From Anaeramoeba flamelloides (lineage: Eukaryota; Metamonada; Anaeramoebidae): DNA of 64,000 nt. The translations under genes were made by a program, and so were the position numbers. Under the pieces are notes generated by a model. That model had not been told where the DNA came from. It ran no database searches and was given only the letters and a program-made list of their open reading frames with translations. The stretch covers positions 2,299,001-2,363,000 of the forward strand of contig JANTQA010000016.1 of the NCBI GenBank assembly GCA_027625915.1. The letters run 5' to 3'. Of the stretch, positions 1-13,510 are shown one piece after another; the first letter of the stretch is position 1; every line of letters begins with the position of its first letter.

Positions 1-1446
1 ATTTTTCTCTCAACAGTTATATAACATTTAATTAATACTCTTGTATTTCTTATCATTTAAAAAACAATTATTGTAATTTTATTTGAAACATGGAATAGCC
101 TCGAAACTAAAAAGATTGATTATTTTCATTTGGTTTATTACTATACCAATAAATAGTAAAAAAAGTAAGAAAAACTATCTCTTTCATTTACCTTTTTACT
201 AGTTTTATAACTCTACTTTCAAAAATACACATTTTAAAGAAAATATCAAAAATCAACAAATTTTGTATTTTTTTTTTTTGTATTTAAACTAATAAAATAT
301 TGTGTAAAAACACGACGAGAGAAAAATTGAAAATTTAGAAATTAAATAAAAAAGAATCTATTTTAACTAGTTTTTTTTTTTTTTTTGATATTGATTGTAA
401 ATTCTTTCATTAAATCTTGTTAGTATTTTTTTTTTTTGGTATCAGATCTTAATTTCATCCTTTTTTTTTGAAAAATGAATTGATTTTAAAACCCATATCA
501 TATCCGTGTTTATACACAAAAATCGTATATAAACTCGATTTCACTCAAAGTGGAAAGCTAAAAAATGAAAAAGTCACTTTTTTTAAAAAAAGAATCAACT
601 AAACCATAATGAGATTAATTTGAAATAAGAGAAATAATAAACCAATAATTAGAGTTGATAATTATAAAAGAAAAGTCTGAACAAACTATAAATTTCAAAA
701 AATAATGCTAAAAAAATTTTTTGGGAACTTTTCATTGGAATGTCTGGTTCAAAATTCTCAATTTCTTTAGGGAATTAAAATCATTGAAAATTAGATTTTT
801 TACTTGTAAATTTATGAATTTTGGGAGAACATACAATGCCTAACTTTTCTTAATGTTAATAAGGTTTTTCAAACATTTTTTTTTTCAAAGTTAATTTTTA
901 AAAAAAAAAATAAAAAAGAAAAAATAAAAAAAGAAAAGCAAAATACAAAAAAAAAAAAAATTACTAAATGAGAAAAAATGATTCTTATTTAAAAATTGAA
1001 AATTTAGTTAGAGAATAATAATGAATTAAACTCATAGAATGTTTTTTATTTCTTCAATAAAATTGGGCCTCTTTGACTGAAAAAAGTTTATATACCTCTT
1101 TCAATTAGAATTTTCAAATTTTTCAACTTCAAAATTATCATTTGATAGATAAAGTGTTAGTAAACACTTTACCAGTAAAAAAAAAAAAAAACCGATGAAA
1201 TAACTTTTTTTTTTGGGATTTATCAATAAAAAAAAAGTTATGTATAAAAAACAAAATAAATCAATTAAAAAAATGCAAACCCTTCCACACATGTAACAAT
1301 CTATATCTTAATATTTGAAGTTATTTGAAAAGACACCTCCACTGCATACAGACATGTATTGGAAGTTTTATAAGTAATGTTAAAATGATAAATGGAACAA
1401 AAAAAAACTTAAAAAATTCATATATCAATTATTCCTGACGTACACT

Positions 1447-1449
<3 letters not shown>

Positions 1450-1484
<35 letters not shown>
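1450..1484. repeat. (TA)n microsatellite
   Basis: About 35 bases of uninterrupted TA dinucleotide repeat. Similar tracts occur at about 3552-3588, 49754-49794 and 62409-62431. Confidence 0.95.
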
Positions 1485-1485
<1 letters not shown>

Positions 1486-3549
1486 CATTTAAATTTCTTG
1501 ACATTTAAAAATTGTATTTTATTTGAAGAAAATTTTCTTTAATCAGATACATCCCCATGAAAATCTAATATCATTACTCAAACAAGATTTAAATACCAAT
1601 TTCTATAAGAATGTATTCCACTTTCAATACAAACATCTTCTCAAAAATACACACATCAAATATCACACATAGATATTATTTGTGTTGTATTGAGAACCAT
1701 AAAAATTGAAAATTTAGGCTCGTGAAATGAAAATAATTCTAATGGAATCTGTTTTTATCAATATTTCCGACTTTTACAAATCTTATTAAAGAACACTTTT
1801 GAAAAAAAAAAAAAAAAAATTATTTTATTCTGATTCCAAGGAATCAAAAAAAAAGATTTTGTTAATTTTTTTTCCATTTTTTCCCTGATTGAATATTATT
1901 TATATGAGAAAGAATAGTTCCAAGAGAAAAATTCCAACTGATTAACAGCTAATACAGTAAAAAATAGACAAAAAAATATGAGTAACTTGAAAATAAAAAC
2001 TAATAATCAAAGTCAAAAAATGACGAAAAGTTTAAAATAAATCAGATCAAAAAAAAAAAAGATCTTACAACAATTAAATAACGTATCCCACGTATAATTT
2101 CATGATCAATTATAAATTAATTATATCAATCAAAAGTATTGTGACTGTGATTTTGGAAGACCTTAATTAAAGATCGCATTTTTTTTTTTTTTTCGGTTTT
2201 TTTACCAGTTGCTTCTTATAAACCCTTTTTAAATCTCTCTCTCTCTTTTTTTTTTTCTTATCAATTTTTTTTTTTGAGTTTTTTTCTTTTACCTTTAAAA
2301 TATAGAAAAAAATTTAAGTGTACATTCCTCTTGAACAATTGTAAAATCTTTGGTTTATATACTTAAATTATCTTTGAGGAAATTTAAGTAAAATAACAGG
2401 CAGGGTATATTGTACACTTTTACCATCAATAAAAAAAAATAAGTTTAAGAATATTTAAAAAACTCTTAGATATAATAGCAATAATAATAAACCATCTTGT
2501 TGTTATTTACCCATGTATAACATGAGCATCTAAAATTTTGACAATTCAAAAGAATCGAGGAAAATTGATGATTTTTATAAATTATTTTCAATTCTGGAAA
2601 GACTAACAGCAGTTTTTTTTATTCTTGTTTTTGATTTTTGTTCAATTGTTTTTCTACTCAAAACAAAACCAGAACAAAACCTAATAATAATTTGTGAGAA
2701 TTTGAAAAAATGTTTCAAAAATCTTTGATTTAACTCAATTCTTTTAAAACTCAAGACGGTCTAACAGCACATTTTTTTTAATTTTTGAACGAAAAAGAAA
2801 ATTAAATACATTTTTATTTCTTTTTCAAATTTTTAAAAAAAACTTAATAGCAAAAAATAATTTAAAATGGAAAGGTTCCTTTTACATATTAAAAACTCTG
2901 GAATTTCACAAATTAACTAAATTCTATTCTTATATTTATTATGATAATAAAATAAATAACAAAATCTTAAAAGCAATTTTTCTAAAAAATATTTCAACTT
3001 TTAAATAGATGAAGATAACTATCATTTTTAAAGGATGGTCATTTTATAAAGAAAATGCAATAATTCGAATTCATAAAATAATTTAAATTAACAAAAATAA
3101 CAAAAATATTATCTTTGATATAATTCAAAATAAAGAATAATTATTAATTTTGATGATTAATTAAGGATAAAGAAAAATTATGACTCTTTATTAAAATTTC
3201 TCAACGAAAATTTAGAAAGTAGGGTAAATATCAAGAGTGTTTTTATGTAGAGTTGAGTGCCTTTTTTATTTATTTATTTAATTTAAGAAATAAAAGGAAA
3301 ATTTCTTAAATTTTTTTAGTATTTCTTAAATTAAAAAAAAAAAACCGAACAACATTCAGAGGAAATTAATTTTCTTTAAAATAAAATAAAAAAAAAAAAA
3401 AAATTATTTGGTAACAAAACTCTATAAAAAAAAAAATATTCGTTTGATTTCATTTTCATGATATTTAAAAGTCAAAGTGATACAATTTGATCTGGTATAC
3501 ATTTTTTCAATTCTGAAATATCAATTGTATTCAGGATTCTTAGTTTTCC

Positions 3550-3551
<2 letters not shown>

Positions 3552-3588
<37 letters not shown>
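3552..3588. repeat. (AT)n microsatellite
   Basis: About 37 bases of AT dinucleotide repeat in intergenic DNA. Confidence 0.95.
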
Positions 3589-3592
<4 letters not shown>

Positions 3593-5768
3593 AAAAATAG
3601 TACCAAACAAATAAACAGAATAAGATCACAAATTACAATCTATTTCTTTTAAAGGCTCTTGGATTTAAAAAAGGAAGATGAAGTGAACATTTTTCCCTTT
3701 ATAAAAAACAAATACCAAAAAAGTAAAATGATTTTTTTACAAGGAATAAACACAAAAACAACAGGATTGGCGAAAAGATGATTAAAACTAAAACCCCATC
3801 AAGAAAACCTCAAATATTTATTTTTTTGAGATATATTAAATTCTTTTTCGAAAAATTTTTTAAAAATCTATCTATTAATTATTAAATTTTTACAAAGATG
3901 GTGCTTGGTGAAAAACCAAATATAAACAAGAAATAAGTCGAAAATTCTCATTCAAATAAAAAAAGAATCATTTGATTTCATGGAATCTAAATTAGAATTA
4001 TTTGGGTTTTTTTTTTCGAAAAAGAATCAAAATGTGAACTCTGATAGACTTTGGGATTGATAAAAATAAACTTTTTCAAAAGAACAAGATCTATTGTTCA
4101 AGAGTGCCATATTTAATTTCGAACAAACACCAATAAAAAATCTAGTTCCTAGAAAGTTATTGCTGAAATTTACTCTACTAACGAACAAAAGCGAAACAAG
4201 ATTGAAAATTTGGTTGTAAAAAAACCATTTAAATAAAAAAAAATTCAAGACAGAGAATATTATATATGAAAGTTCTATTAATACAAAAATCATGTATTTT
4301 TTAAGTATCGATTGATAAAACTTTCACAGCTTCCAATGGAAACATGAATTTGTTTTAATTTTTTCAAAAACTGAAAAAAAAAATTTTTTTAAATAATCAA
4401 AACAAAAATTATCCATCAGATCAATTCAAAAAGAAATGAAAATTGATGAAACTGTTTTCTGTCAAGTATTTAAAAAAATAAAACAAATTCTTAAATGTAT
4501 CGAAGTTAACTAATGGTACTTTCATATAGGGAAAGTGTCAAACTCTCCTTCGAAAAAAAGAAAGAATAATAAGAGAATCAAGAAAAAGAACAAGAAAGAG
4601 AAAAAGAAAAAATCTCCAATTTATAAAAAGAAGAAAGAACAAGAAAAATCCTTCAATTTTGAAAGGAAGACAAAATGTAAAATTGATTCAAAATATTTAA
4701 GAACAAGGGTTTGACAAACCGATCAATATTCTAAAGAATAAATTTTTTTTAACAGCAATAAACAACAATAAAGTCTGAGTTCAAAATCTGTTCTTGATTT
4801 GTTTTAAACAAACTAAGATCTTGAATATTTTATTACCATTTGGCCTTTTGAGTAATTTTTGTTTGTTATTGGTTATTGCTTCACAAAAGCTTTCAATTAA
4901 CAATAACAAAGAAGATCTTTACAAACTGAACAACCAACAAAATTAACGACCACTGTGGACATCTGTTACGTCATTCAGAAAATAAATAAAAAAAAAAATA
5001 TTATCAAATCATATCTCAAAAAGGTTTGTTCCCTAAAGAAGAAAAGATTGAAAAAAAAAAAAAAGCACAAAATATAAAAGAAAAAAAAAGCAAAGGTTGA
5101 AAGATTAAGAACAAGTCTAAACAGAGAAATACATTTACTTGTAATCCACGAAAGAAGTTAAATAAAAATCATTGATTTGTTAAGAAACAATAAATAAGTA
5201 AAATATTTAAAGTTTAAAGTTATAAAAAATGAAAATCAATTGAATATTTTTCAAGCCTAAGTTACACACCTTTGACTTTTTCAAACTTTTAAATAAAGTA
5301 TACACCCCTTTGTAATTGAGGTATTGTTTTAAAATCATTACAGATGAAAAAATTAATGATTCTTTACGGATAAATTCTAAAATATTTCAAAAAATTTTTA
5401 GTTCATTTTCCATTTTTATAAATCTTCAAACTATTTCTTATCAAACTGTCCAGGACAAAGAATATTTTGAATAACAACTAATTTTATAGAGTTTCTTAAC
5501 ACTTGACTTTATAAAATGTTTTATTCAAGCTCGAACATAAAAATTTCAAAAAGGAAAATTAAGTAAAAACTTTTCAATCATTTATTACAATTTATCAGTA
5601 GATCAAAATCAATCAGTTTATCCCAATATTTTTTTTCTAATGATTGTGATTTTAAGCGGAGAGTCCTTTCCCTGTTTTAGTTCAGACTCAAAAGGGATGA
5701 ATTTCTCTCTAAAATTGTATTAAGATAGTAATTTTGTTAGATAGGCTACTCAAACTTGGTAAACTAGA

Positions 5769-6230
5769 GTGATCAAAATAATGCGTTCACAATTGGAAAA
5801 CCCGTATTTCAAAATAAAATCTGTCCTTTTTTTTCTTCTTGTTCAAATTAATATCCAATTGTACACCCAAGTATAAACCGTTTTTAGTAGTAAACTCCTT
5901 GAGGTTTTCATTAAATTTTAAATGAGGAATGTAATTTTATGAAATTTTTTAGTTTTTTTCTCAGTTTTTTGGACATTTATATGTTTTTTTGATTATTAAA
6001 ATTTTCAAAAAAAATTTACTCTATTTTTTGAGATATATTTTCTAAATTTAATCCTTGATTTTATTTAATTTCTTTTTAAATAAGAAAACTTAAAGAAACC
6101 AACACCATATTTAATTATTATTTATGCCATTTTCTTTGATTAGTTAATATATAGGCCTTGTAGAACCAAAAAACACGCTTTTTATTTTGAAACATGGATT
6201 ACATTTTTCTGTACACATTATTTTTATAAC
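5769..6230. mobile_element. TIR element (MITE-like), family 1 copy a
   Basis: The left end begins GTGATCAAAATAATGCGTTC. The reverse complement of the right end reads GTTATAAAAATAATGTGTAC, followed by a matching ATTTCAAAATAAAA-type block on both sides, giving imperfect terminal inverted repeats of about 60 bases. Two further copies lie at 11667-12142 and 14682-15152. The 462-base length, lack of a coding frame and multiple copies fit a non-autonomous DNA transposon. The autonomous partner is not visible; the superfamily is unknown. Confidence 0.75.
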
Positions 6231-8322
6231 ATTATTTTTTCAAAATAAAAAGCTGTACTTATTTTTTTCTCGTAGACTTAAACAATTACCAATAAAATTA
6301 ATATAAAATAAGCAATATGTAACTATAGCTTGAATTCTTGGTATTCTTTTATTAAAAAAATTAAATTCAAAAAATAAAGGTTTTTTTTTCAATTTTTTCG
6401 TACAAACTCGAGACAATTTCAAAGAAATTTTTTCTTAGTAATAAAAATACTTATATTCCCTCGAAATTGGAAAAAAATAAAAAACCTTGAACACACCAAA
6501 TCCCAAATTTAAAACCAACCCAAAATAAAGATGAATTTTCATTAAAATTAAGTTAGCTTTAGGTTAATCGTTAGATATTGAAATATATATTATATTTCAA
6601 TAAGAAGAAGAAAAAAAACAAGTTCAATTTGAAAGATTGTTTTTAGGCAATGTATATACTTATCATTTTAAATTGTTGACATCTTTTCATTGAAATAATA
6701 AAAATAAATTTGTAAGAAAGATTGGAAATCCAATTACTACCAGTTCCACTTTTAAGACACAAACTTTGAATTAAATTTCAAAACAAAAAAAAACCTCAAT
6801 CAAGACACAAAATTCAGATTCTAACAAAATAATTTGTGTAAAAAAATATTTCAAAAAAGTGGATTATTTTGAGATTTTTCAGTGTTAATTTCGTTGAAAT
6901 TTTGTGTCTGAAAAGTTGAAGTGGTTGTGTATAAATAACAAACAATCAAAAAAGTATTTTATTTCCTTGTTAAATAATTTTACTAAAAAAATATTTTACA
7001 ATTTGAAGTTAAACAATTTTTATTTGAATACTTGTATAATTATTTTAATTTTTTTTTAATTTATTATTTTTTTTATTGAAAGTTGGTAATAAAAAAATAA
7101 TTGTGTCTATAGAAAAAAATTTACATACACTTTTCTTAGATATTGATTTTATTTTTTTTTTTTATTTTTAAAAAGATCTGTTAGTAATTTCTTTTTATGA
7201 TATTTTAATGGGTTTTATCAATGATTTTTACAAATTAATCATTATTGGATGATTCAATAATAATTTTTTTTCAGGGTATTATTTCACATCAATCACATTT
7301 TTCGGGATATAGTTTAGTTAACTCAATTTTTTTTCAAAAGTTAAAGAATTAATTTAATTTGTAAATAGTTACTTATAACAAAGAAAGAATCCATAATAAA
7401 AATTTGTTATTTTCAAGGTATGTTGTATCTTTTTTTAATATTTTAATCTTGAATATTTTTGAGTCAAAGTTGGCATGTTGTAATTAATTGGATTAGATTT
7501 TTTGAAGCATTTGGATGGATTTTAGAAGAAAAAATATTAATTTTGGAAATTTAAAAATTGAAATCAGTTTTTACACATTTTTCTTTTATTTATTTTTAGA
7601 TTTTTTTTTGATAGTCTAATTATTTTTTGATTTTTTTTTTCTTGCAAGAACATAAGATGTAAGGTAAAAAATTGTTAATTTAATGCTATTGAAGTTGGGT
7701 AGATTGTTGGTAAATCGTATTGAGTTCTATTAGAATTTTATTAATTGGGGTTTTCTCTGATCTTATATTTGTTTAATAAATAGGAAACAATTTTCTTATA
7801 ATATTTTTTAAATTCTAACTGAATTGTGAAAAAGATATAACATAAACGATTTTTAAGAATTACAATTGATTTTATAAATTCAAAAAAAAAACGAAATGAA
7901 ATAAAATTAAAAAATGGTAAAAAAATTCATTGGCTTCAGAATATAAAGAAAAAAAATTAAACAGGTTATTTTATCAATTATTTGATAAAAAAAAGTTTAC
8001 TTATAATAACAACTACTTAAATCATCTTTTTTCTGTAAAATTTATATAACAAAATATTAATTATAGATTCATAATATTATCAAAAATACTTATTAACTTG
8101 GGTTATCTCATTTAAAAGATTGATATTTCAAAAATTTCATTATTTGAAACATGCCCAGTGAATATCAAAATTGTGATAATATTATTCCTTATTCTCAATT
8201 CGATTATTTCTGTTGTTTTAACAATATGAAAATAAAATTATTTTACTTATTAACTCAAGATCTTATATTAATAATAAAAAACAAACACATTATAAATATC
8301 TTCATTCTGTTTATTTTTAACC

Positions 8323-8790
8323 TAATAAACCACTTTCCAAAAATTTGGACACAACCCAAAATCAAAAAACAGATAAAAAAAAACCCCATTTTATCTATTT
8401 TGTAAAACTTGATATTAAATCCCATTCCTGTCACTCAATACCAAAACTTTGATCTTTAACGTTTTTTTATACAAATAAAAGAAAAAAATAAAAACAAAAT
8501 AAAAATAAAAATCTCAGAGTGTGTCCAAAATAATGAAAGAAGCTGAAAAAAAAAATATAATTTGGTAAATTTTTTGAAATTTAACCTACAAATGTTAATC
8601 GAACTAATGATTAGATAATATCAACTAATTTTTTGTGATTTTTCTATTTTTAAAGAACCCAGCTTTACCGTCATACCAATCGTAGAATAAAAATTCCAGA
8701 TCTAACCAAACAGATTTAATAAGTTAAAAAAGGAAACCAAAATAAAAGCAGAAAAAAAGACAAAAAATAAAGATAGTTTTTAAAAATCAA
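8323..8790. repeat. Dispersed repeat, family 4 copy a
   Basis: It begins with a block around AAAAATTTGGACACA. About 190 bases on is GTGTCCAAAATAATGAAA, roughly an inverted partner. The downstream 250 bases resemble those after the copy at 37342-37800; a third, shorter copy is at 55634-55875. The GTGTCCAAAATAATG-type end resembles Tc1/mariner-like inverted repeats, but no transposase is seen, so the class is inferred. Confidence 0.55.
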
Positions 8791-8985
8791 AAATATTTCC
8801 AAATTCAATGGAAAGTATATTATTATTATTATTTAAATTATTTTAACTGGATCCAATTTTATGGACTTTTTGTTTATCTGATACCCGTCCCATTTTGTTT
8901 TATTCACAAATGATGAATAAATAATTCTCATCCGATGGTAGATTTTTTTTTTTTTAAACCCTTTGAAGAGTCATTTTATAAATAA

Positions 8986-11076
8986 TTATTTTTTAAAATT
9001 GGTGGACAACTGTTGAAAATAATCAATAAAAAGATCTAATTCCACAAGGTTCTTTGTTGAGTATATTTTAAATAGATTATTTCCTGTTATCATAAAGCAA
9101 TTTTCTAGATCAAATTTTTGTAAAGGTATCTTTTTTTGATTCTTATTTATCCTTGTTAAACATATTTTACGAATTTCAAATTCCCTCAGTGGCTTTGAGG
9201 AATTTTGTCTAAATTCAAGGAGTGAGTTTCTATTGATTTCTAAGATTCTATTCTTTTTTGTTAATTTAGCATTTTTGTTTAACAAGTTTTGGTGATTTTG
9301 ATCACAATCGCTATGGCCAATAAATTTTGCTTTTATTCTCATAACCTCTCCTTGTTTCGAAGCAAATAATTTCTTGTTGGCCTCTTTACTGGTAGTATTT
9401 TCTATTATAAAGCAATTTGTTTGGCTTTTAAGATTAGAGGACGAATATATTTGCCTGTTTTTAAGCGAATTTTGATCTTTAAGAGCATTTTTGGGCATTG
9501 GACTGCTTCTTTTACAAAGATCTTTTTTGATCATTTTCTTCCTTGTCTTGGATTTCATGGGCTTTTTTCCTCTTTGAAACAAATTGAGTTCATTTTCTAA
9601 TTGCCCAAACTTGGTGCTGACTTTTGACAAGGGGTGTGTTTGCTCCTCAGTTGGTCGCATTATTTCAAATTGTAAATTTTCCTCGTGATCTTTGAGTAAA
9701 TTATATTTACTGTTTTTCTTTTTCAGTATACTGCTTCCTTTTCGTGTGCTTGTCTGTTTCTTTTTGTGTCTCTTTTTTAAGGGTGGACTTAAATTTGTGT
9801 TCTTTTGGCTGTTCAAAGGCATTTTCGGTTTTAGATTTTCCTTTTCATTTTGTATACTGATTTTATGATCTATTTCTACTTTCTGCTTTGATTTTAACAA
9901 ATTCGCAAGGTTGTTAGCGATATTAGAGCTGCAGTATTCTTGGTTCTTTGGAAGGTGATTCCTACTTGTGCAAATGGATTGGTTCTGTTTCTTAAATGTT
10001 AACTTCTTCATTTTTGCAATTGGGGTCTTGGTGTTTTGTGTAAATAAGACCCTTTGAGTACTTTTGAGATATTTGTTGTTAATATATTTCTTCTTATGAA
10101 TATTCTGTTGTGTTTTCATTCTTAGTGGCGTGCTATTTGATGGTGAAGAGGATGAGCATACAGACTTGAGAGAATTTAAAGGTATGGGAGTTGAAAGTTT
10201 TGACCCTTGGTTTCTTGGTGGTGAAAATCCAGATGAAAGAGGAGACGAGGTGAAAGGTGAAGAAGGAGGGGAGGACGCAGACACGGTGGGGGAAGTATAG
10301 CAGGATGATGTAAATGAACTTTCATCTTCGGAAAACATGTCGATCGAATATCTCGTTTTAGTCTGGCTGCTCAGCAATTTGTTTCTTAAAATTTGGTTTT
10401 GTTCAGTTAAGGCGGAACACTGATTCGCAAGAACGCCCCTTTCTTCGATTAATTGATCGATTTGCTCTTGGCAATTTTGAATTTTCATTTGATCTTGTTG
10501 GATTGCCATCTCGGATAATTGCTCCCGTAAATTGTCAATTTCCTTCTTGAATTGGTCGTTCTTCAGTACAATTTGCTCAATTTTGTTCTTATTCTTTAAT
10601 TGTTTTGTATTTGATTTCTTGATTTTCTGCTTTTGTTTCGATACAGTATGCACAGATTTGCTATAGTCTTTTTGGACTTTTTGATATTTGGTTTTCATTT
10701 GATGTAATTCTTGAGTTTGTTTAAAAATTAGATCATGATCTTTCTGTGTTTGATCTAAGAGAGATAACAATAATTCTTGAAGTGGCTCCATATTGATTTG
10801 ATCATTGTTATCAAATATTAGGTTAAAGTTTTCTTGGTTTGTTATTAGGCTTGAGATCTTCTTTTCTAAATGATCAACCCTTCGTTTTAATCTTTTGTTT
10901 TGGTGTTTCAAATGAATATTTTTCTTTTTTTGAGCTTTGAATTTATGACCCAAGCTTTTTGTTCCAATTATGTGAGATCTACTTGGACTGGTACTTGGTC
11001 TTTTAATCAAATATTTGATTTGGCTCTTTGGATTTATTGTTAAGGGTTTCACAATTCTTTTTTTTGTTTTTGACAT
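8986..11076 (-). CDS. Unrecognised coiled-coil, Ser-rich basic protein
   Basis: A 696-residue single-exon frame from ATG to TAA. I do not recognise the family. Residues 1-45 are basic with an SPSRS-type patch. About 46-240 is predicted coiled coil, opening with heptad-like KRLKRRVDHLEKKISSL and rich in Gln/Lys/Glu. About 245-320 is Ser/Pro-rich with many S-P and T-P sites. The rest is strongly basic and disordered, apart from a more hydrophobic C-terminal segment (about 655-696) that could be a small folded element. The architecture is compatible with a cytoskeletal, centrosomal or chromatin scaffold, but nothing picks one. The SP/TP sites would suit cyclin- or MAP-kinase phosphorylation (inference). 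Length and codon use support a real gene. It is followed by gene-free DNA on both sides. Confidence 0.8.
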   Translation of the reverse strand: MSKTKKRIVKPLTINPKSQIKYLIKRPSTSPSRSHIIGTKSLGHKFKAQKKKNIHLKHQNKRLKRRVDHLEKKISSLITNQENFNLIFDNNDQINMEPLQELLLSLLDQTQKDHDLIFKQTQELHQMKTKYQKVQKDYSKSVHTVSKQKQKIKKSNTKQLKNKNKIEQIVLKNDQFKKEIDNLREQLSEMAIQQDQMKIQNCQEQIDQLIEERGVLANQCSALTEQNQILRNKLLSSQTKTRYSIDMFSEDESSFTSSCYTSPTVSASSPPSSPFTSSPLSSGFSPPRNQGSKLSTPIPLNSLKSVCSSSSPSNSTPLRMKTQQNIHKKKYINNKYLKSTQRVLFTQNTKTPIAKMKKLTFKKQNQSICTSRNHLPKNQEYCSSNIANNLANLLKSKQKVEIDHKISIQNEKENLKPKMPLNSQKNTNLSPPLKKRHKKKQTSTRKGSSILKKKNSKYNLLKDHEENLQFEIMRPTEEQTHPLSKVSTKFGQLENELNLFQRGKKPMKSKTRKKMIKKDLCKRSSPMPKNALKDQNSLKNRQIYSSSNLKSQTNCFIIENTTSKEANKKLFASKQGEVMRIKAKFIGHSDCDQNHQNLLNKNAKLTKKNRILEINRNSLLEFRQNSSKPLREFEIRKICLTRINKNQKKIPLQKFDLENCFMITGNNLFKIYSTKNLVELDLFIDYFQQLSTNFKK

Positions 11077-13510
11077 GGTTTGTGTATTGTTAATTGGGAA
11101 TCGAAAAACAAAGATTAAAAATTGCTTTTAAAAAAAATAAAATTATTAATAACGTATTTTTGATTTATACGAAATGATTTTTTACTACTAACGCAATTTG
11201 ATCACTTTTAATACAACAGTTTCTTCCATCTTTATTTTTTACCAAAAAATAATTTAACGTTAATAATTTTTATCAAATTTGAAGACAATTAAGATCAAAA
11301 AAGTATGGTTATTTAAATTATGATCTTAAACAGGTATTTTGTTTTATCATATTGAACAACAATAGAAACATTTCAAATTTGGAATATTTCTCTGTTTCTA
11401 GAAATAAACAAAAGAATTTTCAATGGTTACCTTCCAAAAAAGAAGATAAAAATGAAAAATCTTTAGGGTATTTGAAATTGTTATTTTTAAAAAGAAAAAC
11501 GCTCTTAGTAAATCTCAAACAAACACTTGTTATTGATTTGATCAAACTAAAAACAAAATCTGAATTTATATAACTTCTGTTCACAAGTAAAAAATAAAGT
11601 TGTTTCAATGATAACTTTTTTATGAAACATAAAAGGAATAATTGTTCAATTGACTATTATCTTATAGTGATCAAAATAATGCGTTCACAAAGACTATAAT
11701 CCGTGTTTCAAAATATTATCCGTGCTTTTTTTTCTTCTTCTCCGAAGGCAACATCCAATCTACTGACGAAGTAGTATACCCTAAGTTCAAATCAATTTTG
11801 AAAGTAAATGTCTGGTTATTTTCAGTAAAATATAAAATTATTCATGAAATTTGTTGAAAATTTTCCATAATATTCTCAATTTCTTTTAAATTTTTTTGTT
11901 TTTTTGATGAAAAAAAAAAAAGGTTCAAAATTTATACAATTTTTTGAGATAAATTTTACAATTTGATCCTTCATTTTTAGAATTTCTTTTTTAATAATAG
12001 GACTTTAAGAAACCATACCTTGTTTTTAGTGTTTATTATCAGTTACTTTGATTTTTTAATGTATATGTCTTCTATAACAAAAAAACACGCTTTTTATTTT
12101 GTAACATTGATTAAATTTTTTGGCCTGCTTTATTTTGACTACTTTTTATCATAAAATATTTTTTAAAAATTTTATATTCTTAGTTCAACTAAAAGGGAAC
12201 TAAAATATTTCAAATTATTGTTAATTAAATAATAAAAAGATCAATATTTTCATTAAGCTTTCCAAAAAGAAAATCACATCACAAGATTTAAAACAATCAT
12301 CGAAGTTCTAATATGAAAAGGTGAGACATTAATATTTTACAACGATTTATGAAAATAAAACCAGGAAATGTTCTTTGATTTATAAAATCTTTTTTAAGAA
12401 AGTTGAATAAAAATTTTGTTTAAAGACAATAAAAAAAGTACCAAACAAATAAATAGAGATCACAAATATTTCACCATTTTTTTGAAAACTTTAAAATAAA
12501 AAAAATCCTTAAGTAAAATAAAGTGAGAATTTTTTCAAATTTATTATTAAAAAATCGGTATTGTCAATTTTCAATATGACACTGTAAATTGGAAACCTTT
12601 GAAAATATACCGGAATTAACCTTTCAACTTCGTACTGACCAACAAATATAATTTTTAAGATAAAAAAAATTAAAAATATATCAAAATAAATTTGAAAATT
12701 AAAAAACTTTTAAAAGTTCTCTAAAGATTATTTGAAAGTCTAAATAATGTTCTAAAAAATTAACACCCAATGATAAAAGAAAATAATTTTAAAGTTGTGG
12801 ATAAATAATTTACAAATATTACAAGAAAATAAAATACATCTTTTATCCAAAACCACATTAAAAACACAACTTTAATATTAGTTTTTTATTTTGAAAAATA
12901 TTAAAAATTTTTTTACACTCTAAGTTTTATAAATTGTTTCTTCTATTTATATGCTTAATTATTATTTTTATTTTATTCAATTTTAGAAATAACTTGTTGC
13001 CATTCCCTTAATTAACTGTTTCTGAGATTTCTCTTTGGGTGTAAATTACCTATCATTTCAAAAAAAAAAGTTTGTATTTATTTTTCTATCAACCAAAGTT
13101 CCCGAAAGATTAAAAAATGAGAAAAAATTTGAAATTATGCTAAGATCTAAAAAATTTAGCTTTTAACTTTAAAAAAATTATTGTTGAAAACGTTTTTCCA
13201 TTTTATTATTCCAAAGGAGAGAATTCTTTAGTATCACAAATAAGGTATAAATAAATGAAAAATTCAAAAAAAAAAACGATTTTTGGAAAGTGATTGTTTG
13301 AAGAGAAAAATTAAATCACTTTAAATTATTAATCAACGAATACTTATTTTTTTTATTTTGATTTAAAGAATTTCAATTTGTATTAAGAAGGGATCAAATG
13401 AAAAGTCAAATCTAAAATTAAATTTGAGGAAAATAATTTTCAAAGATTAAATAACAAAAAAAAGTGAAAGTAGAAAAGTTAGCCAAGTATAGAAATTGTG
13501 TGTTAATAAT
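11077..13510. other. Intergenic region with one TIR element
   Basis: It separates the coiled-coil gene start from the ITPase gene 3' end. It holds family 1 copy b (11667-12142). A 73-codon frame at 11352-11573 has no family resemblance and I do not call it. A motif at about 12425-12475 (a block around AGTACCAAACAAATAAA) repeats one at about 3588-3640. I see nothing else. Confidence 0.6.
11667..12142. mobile_element. TIR element (MITE-like), family 1 copy b
   Basis: The left end reads GTGATCAAAATAATGCGTTC. The reverse complement of the right end reads GTAGTCAAAATAAAGCAGG, and both are followed by a block close to AATCCGTGTTTCAAAATA. Its 476-base length matches the other two copies. It has no coding potential and lies between two genes. 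Confidence 0.78.

Larger units (their letters stand above)
1..8985. other. Gene-free AT-rich region
   Basis: I see no convincing gene in the first 9 kb. The open frames are short, rich in Phe/Leu/Lys/Asn and lie in homopolymer-rich DNA. The stretch holds two TA microsatellites (about 1450-1484 and 3552-3588), a purine-rich tract at about 4548-4640, one copy of a terminal-inverted-repeat element (5769-6230) and one copy of a dispersed repeat (about 8323-8790). A short motif around 3588-3640 recurs near 12425-12475, so further old repeats are likely present. Confidence 0.6.

Noticed and set aside
4027-4293. 88-codon minus-strand hydrophobic frame
   Set aside because: Phe/Leu/Asn-rich translation of A/T DNA with no start context, domain or compositional rise.
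11352-11573. 73-codon plus-strand frame between the coiled-coil gene and a TIR element
   Set aside because: No recognisable domain, A/T-biased codons, and an overlapping frame on the other strand of similar length.
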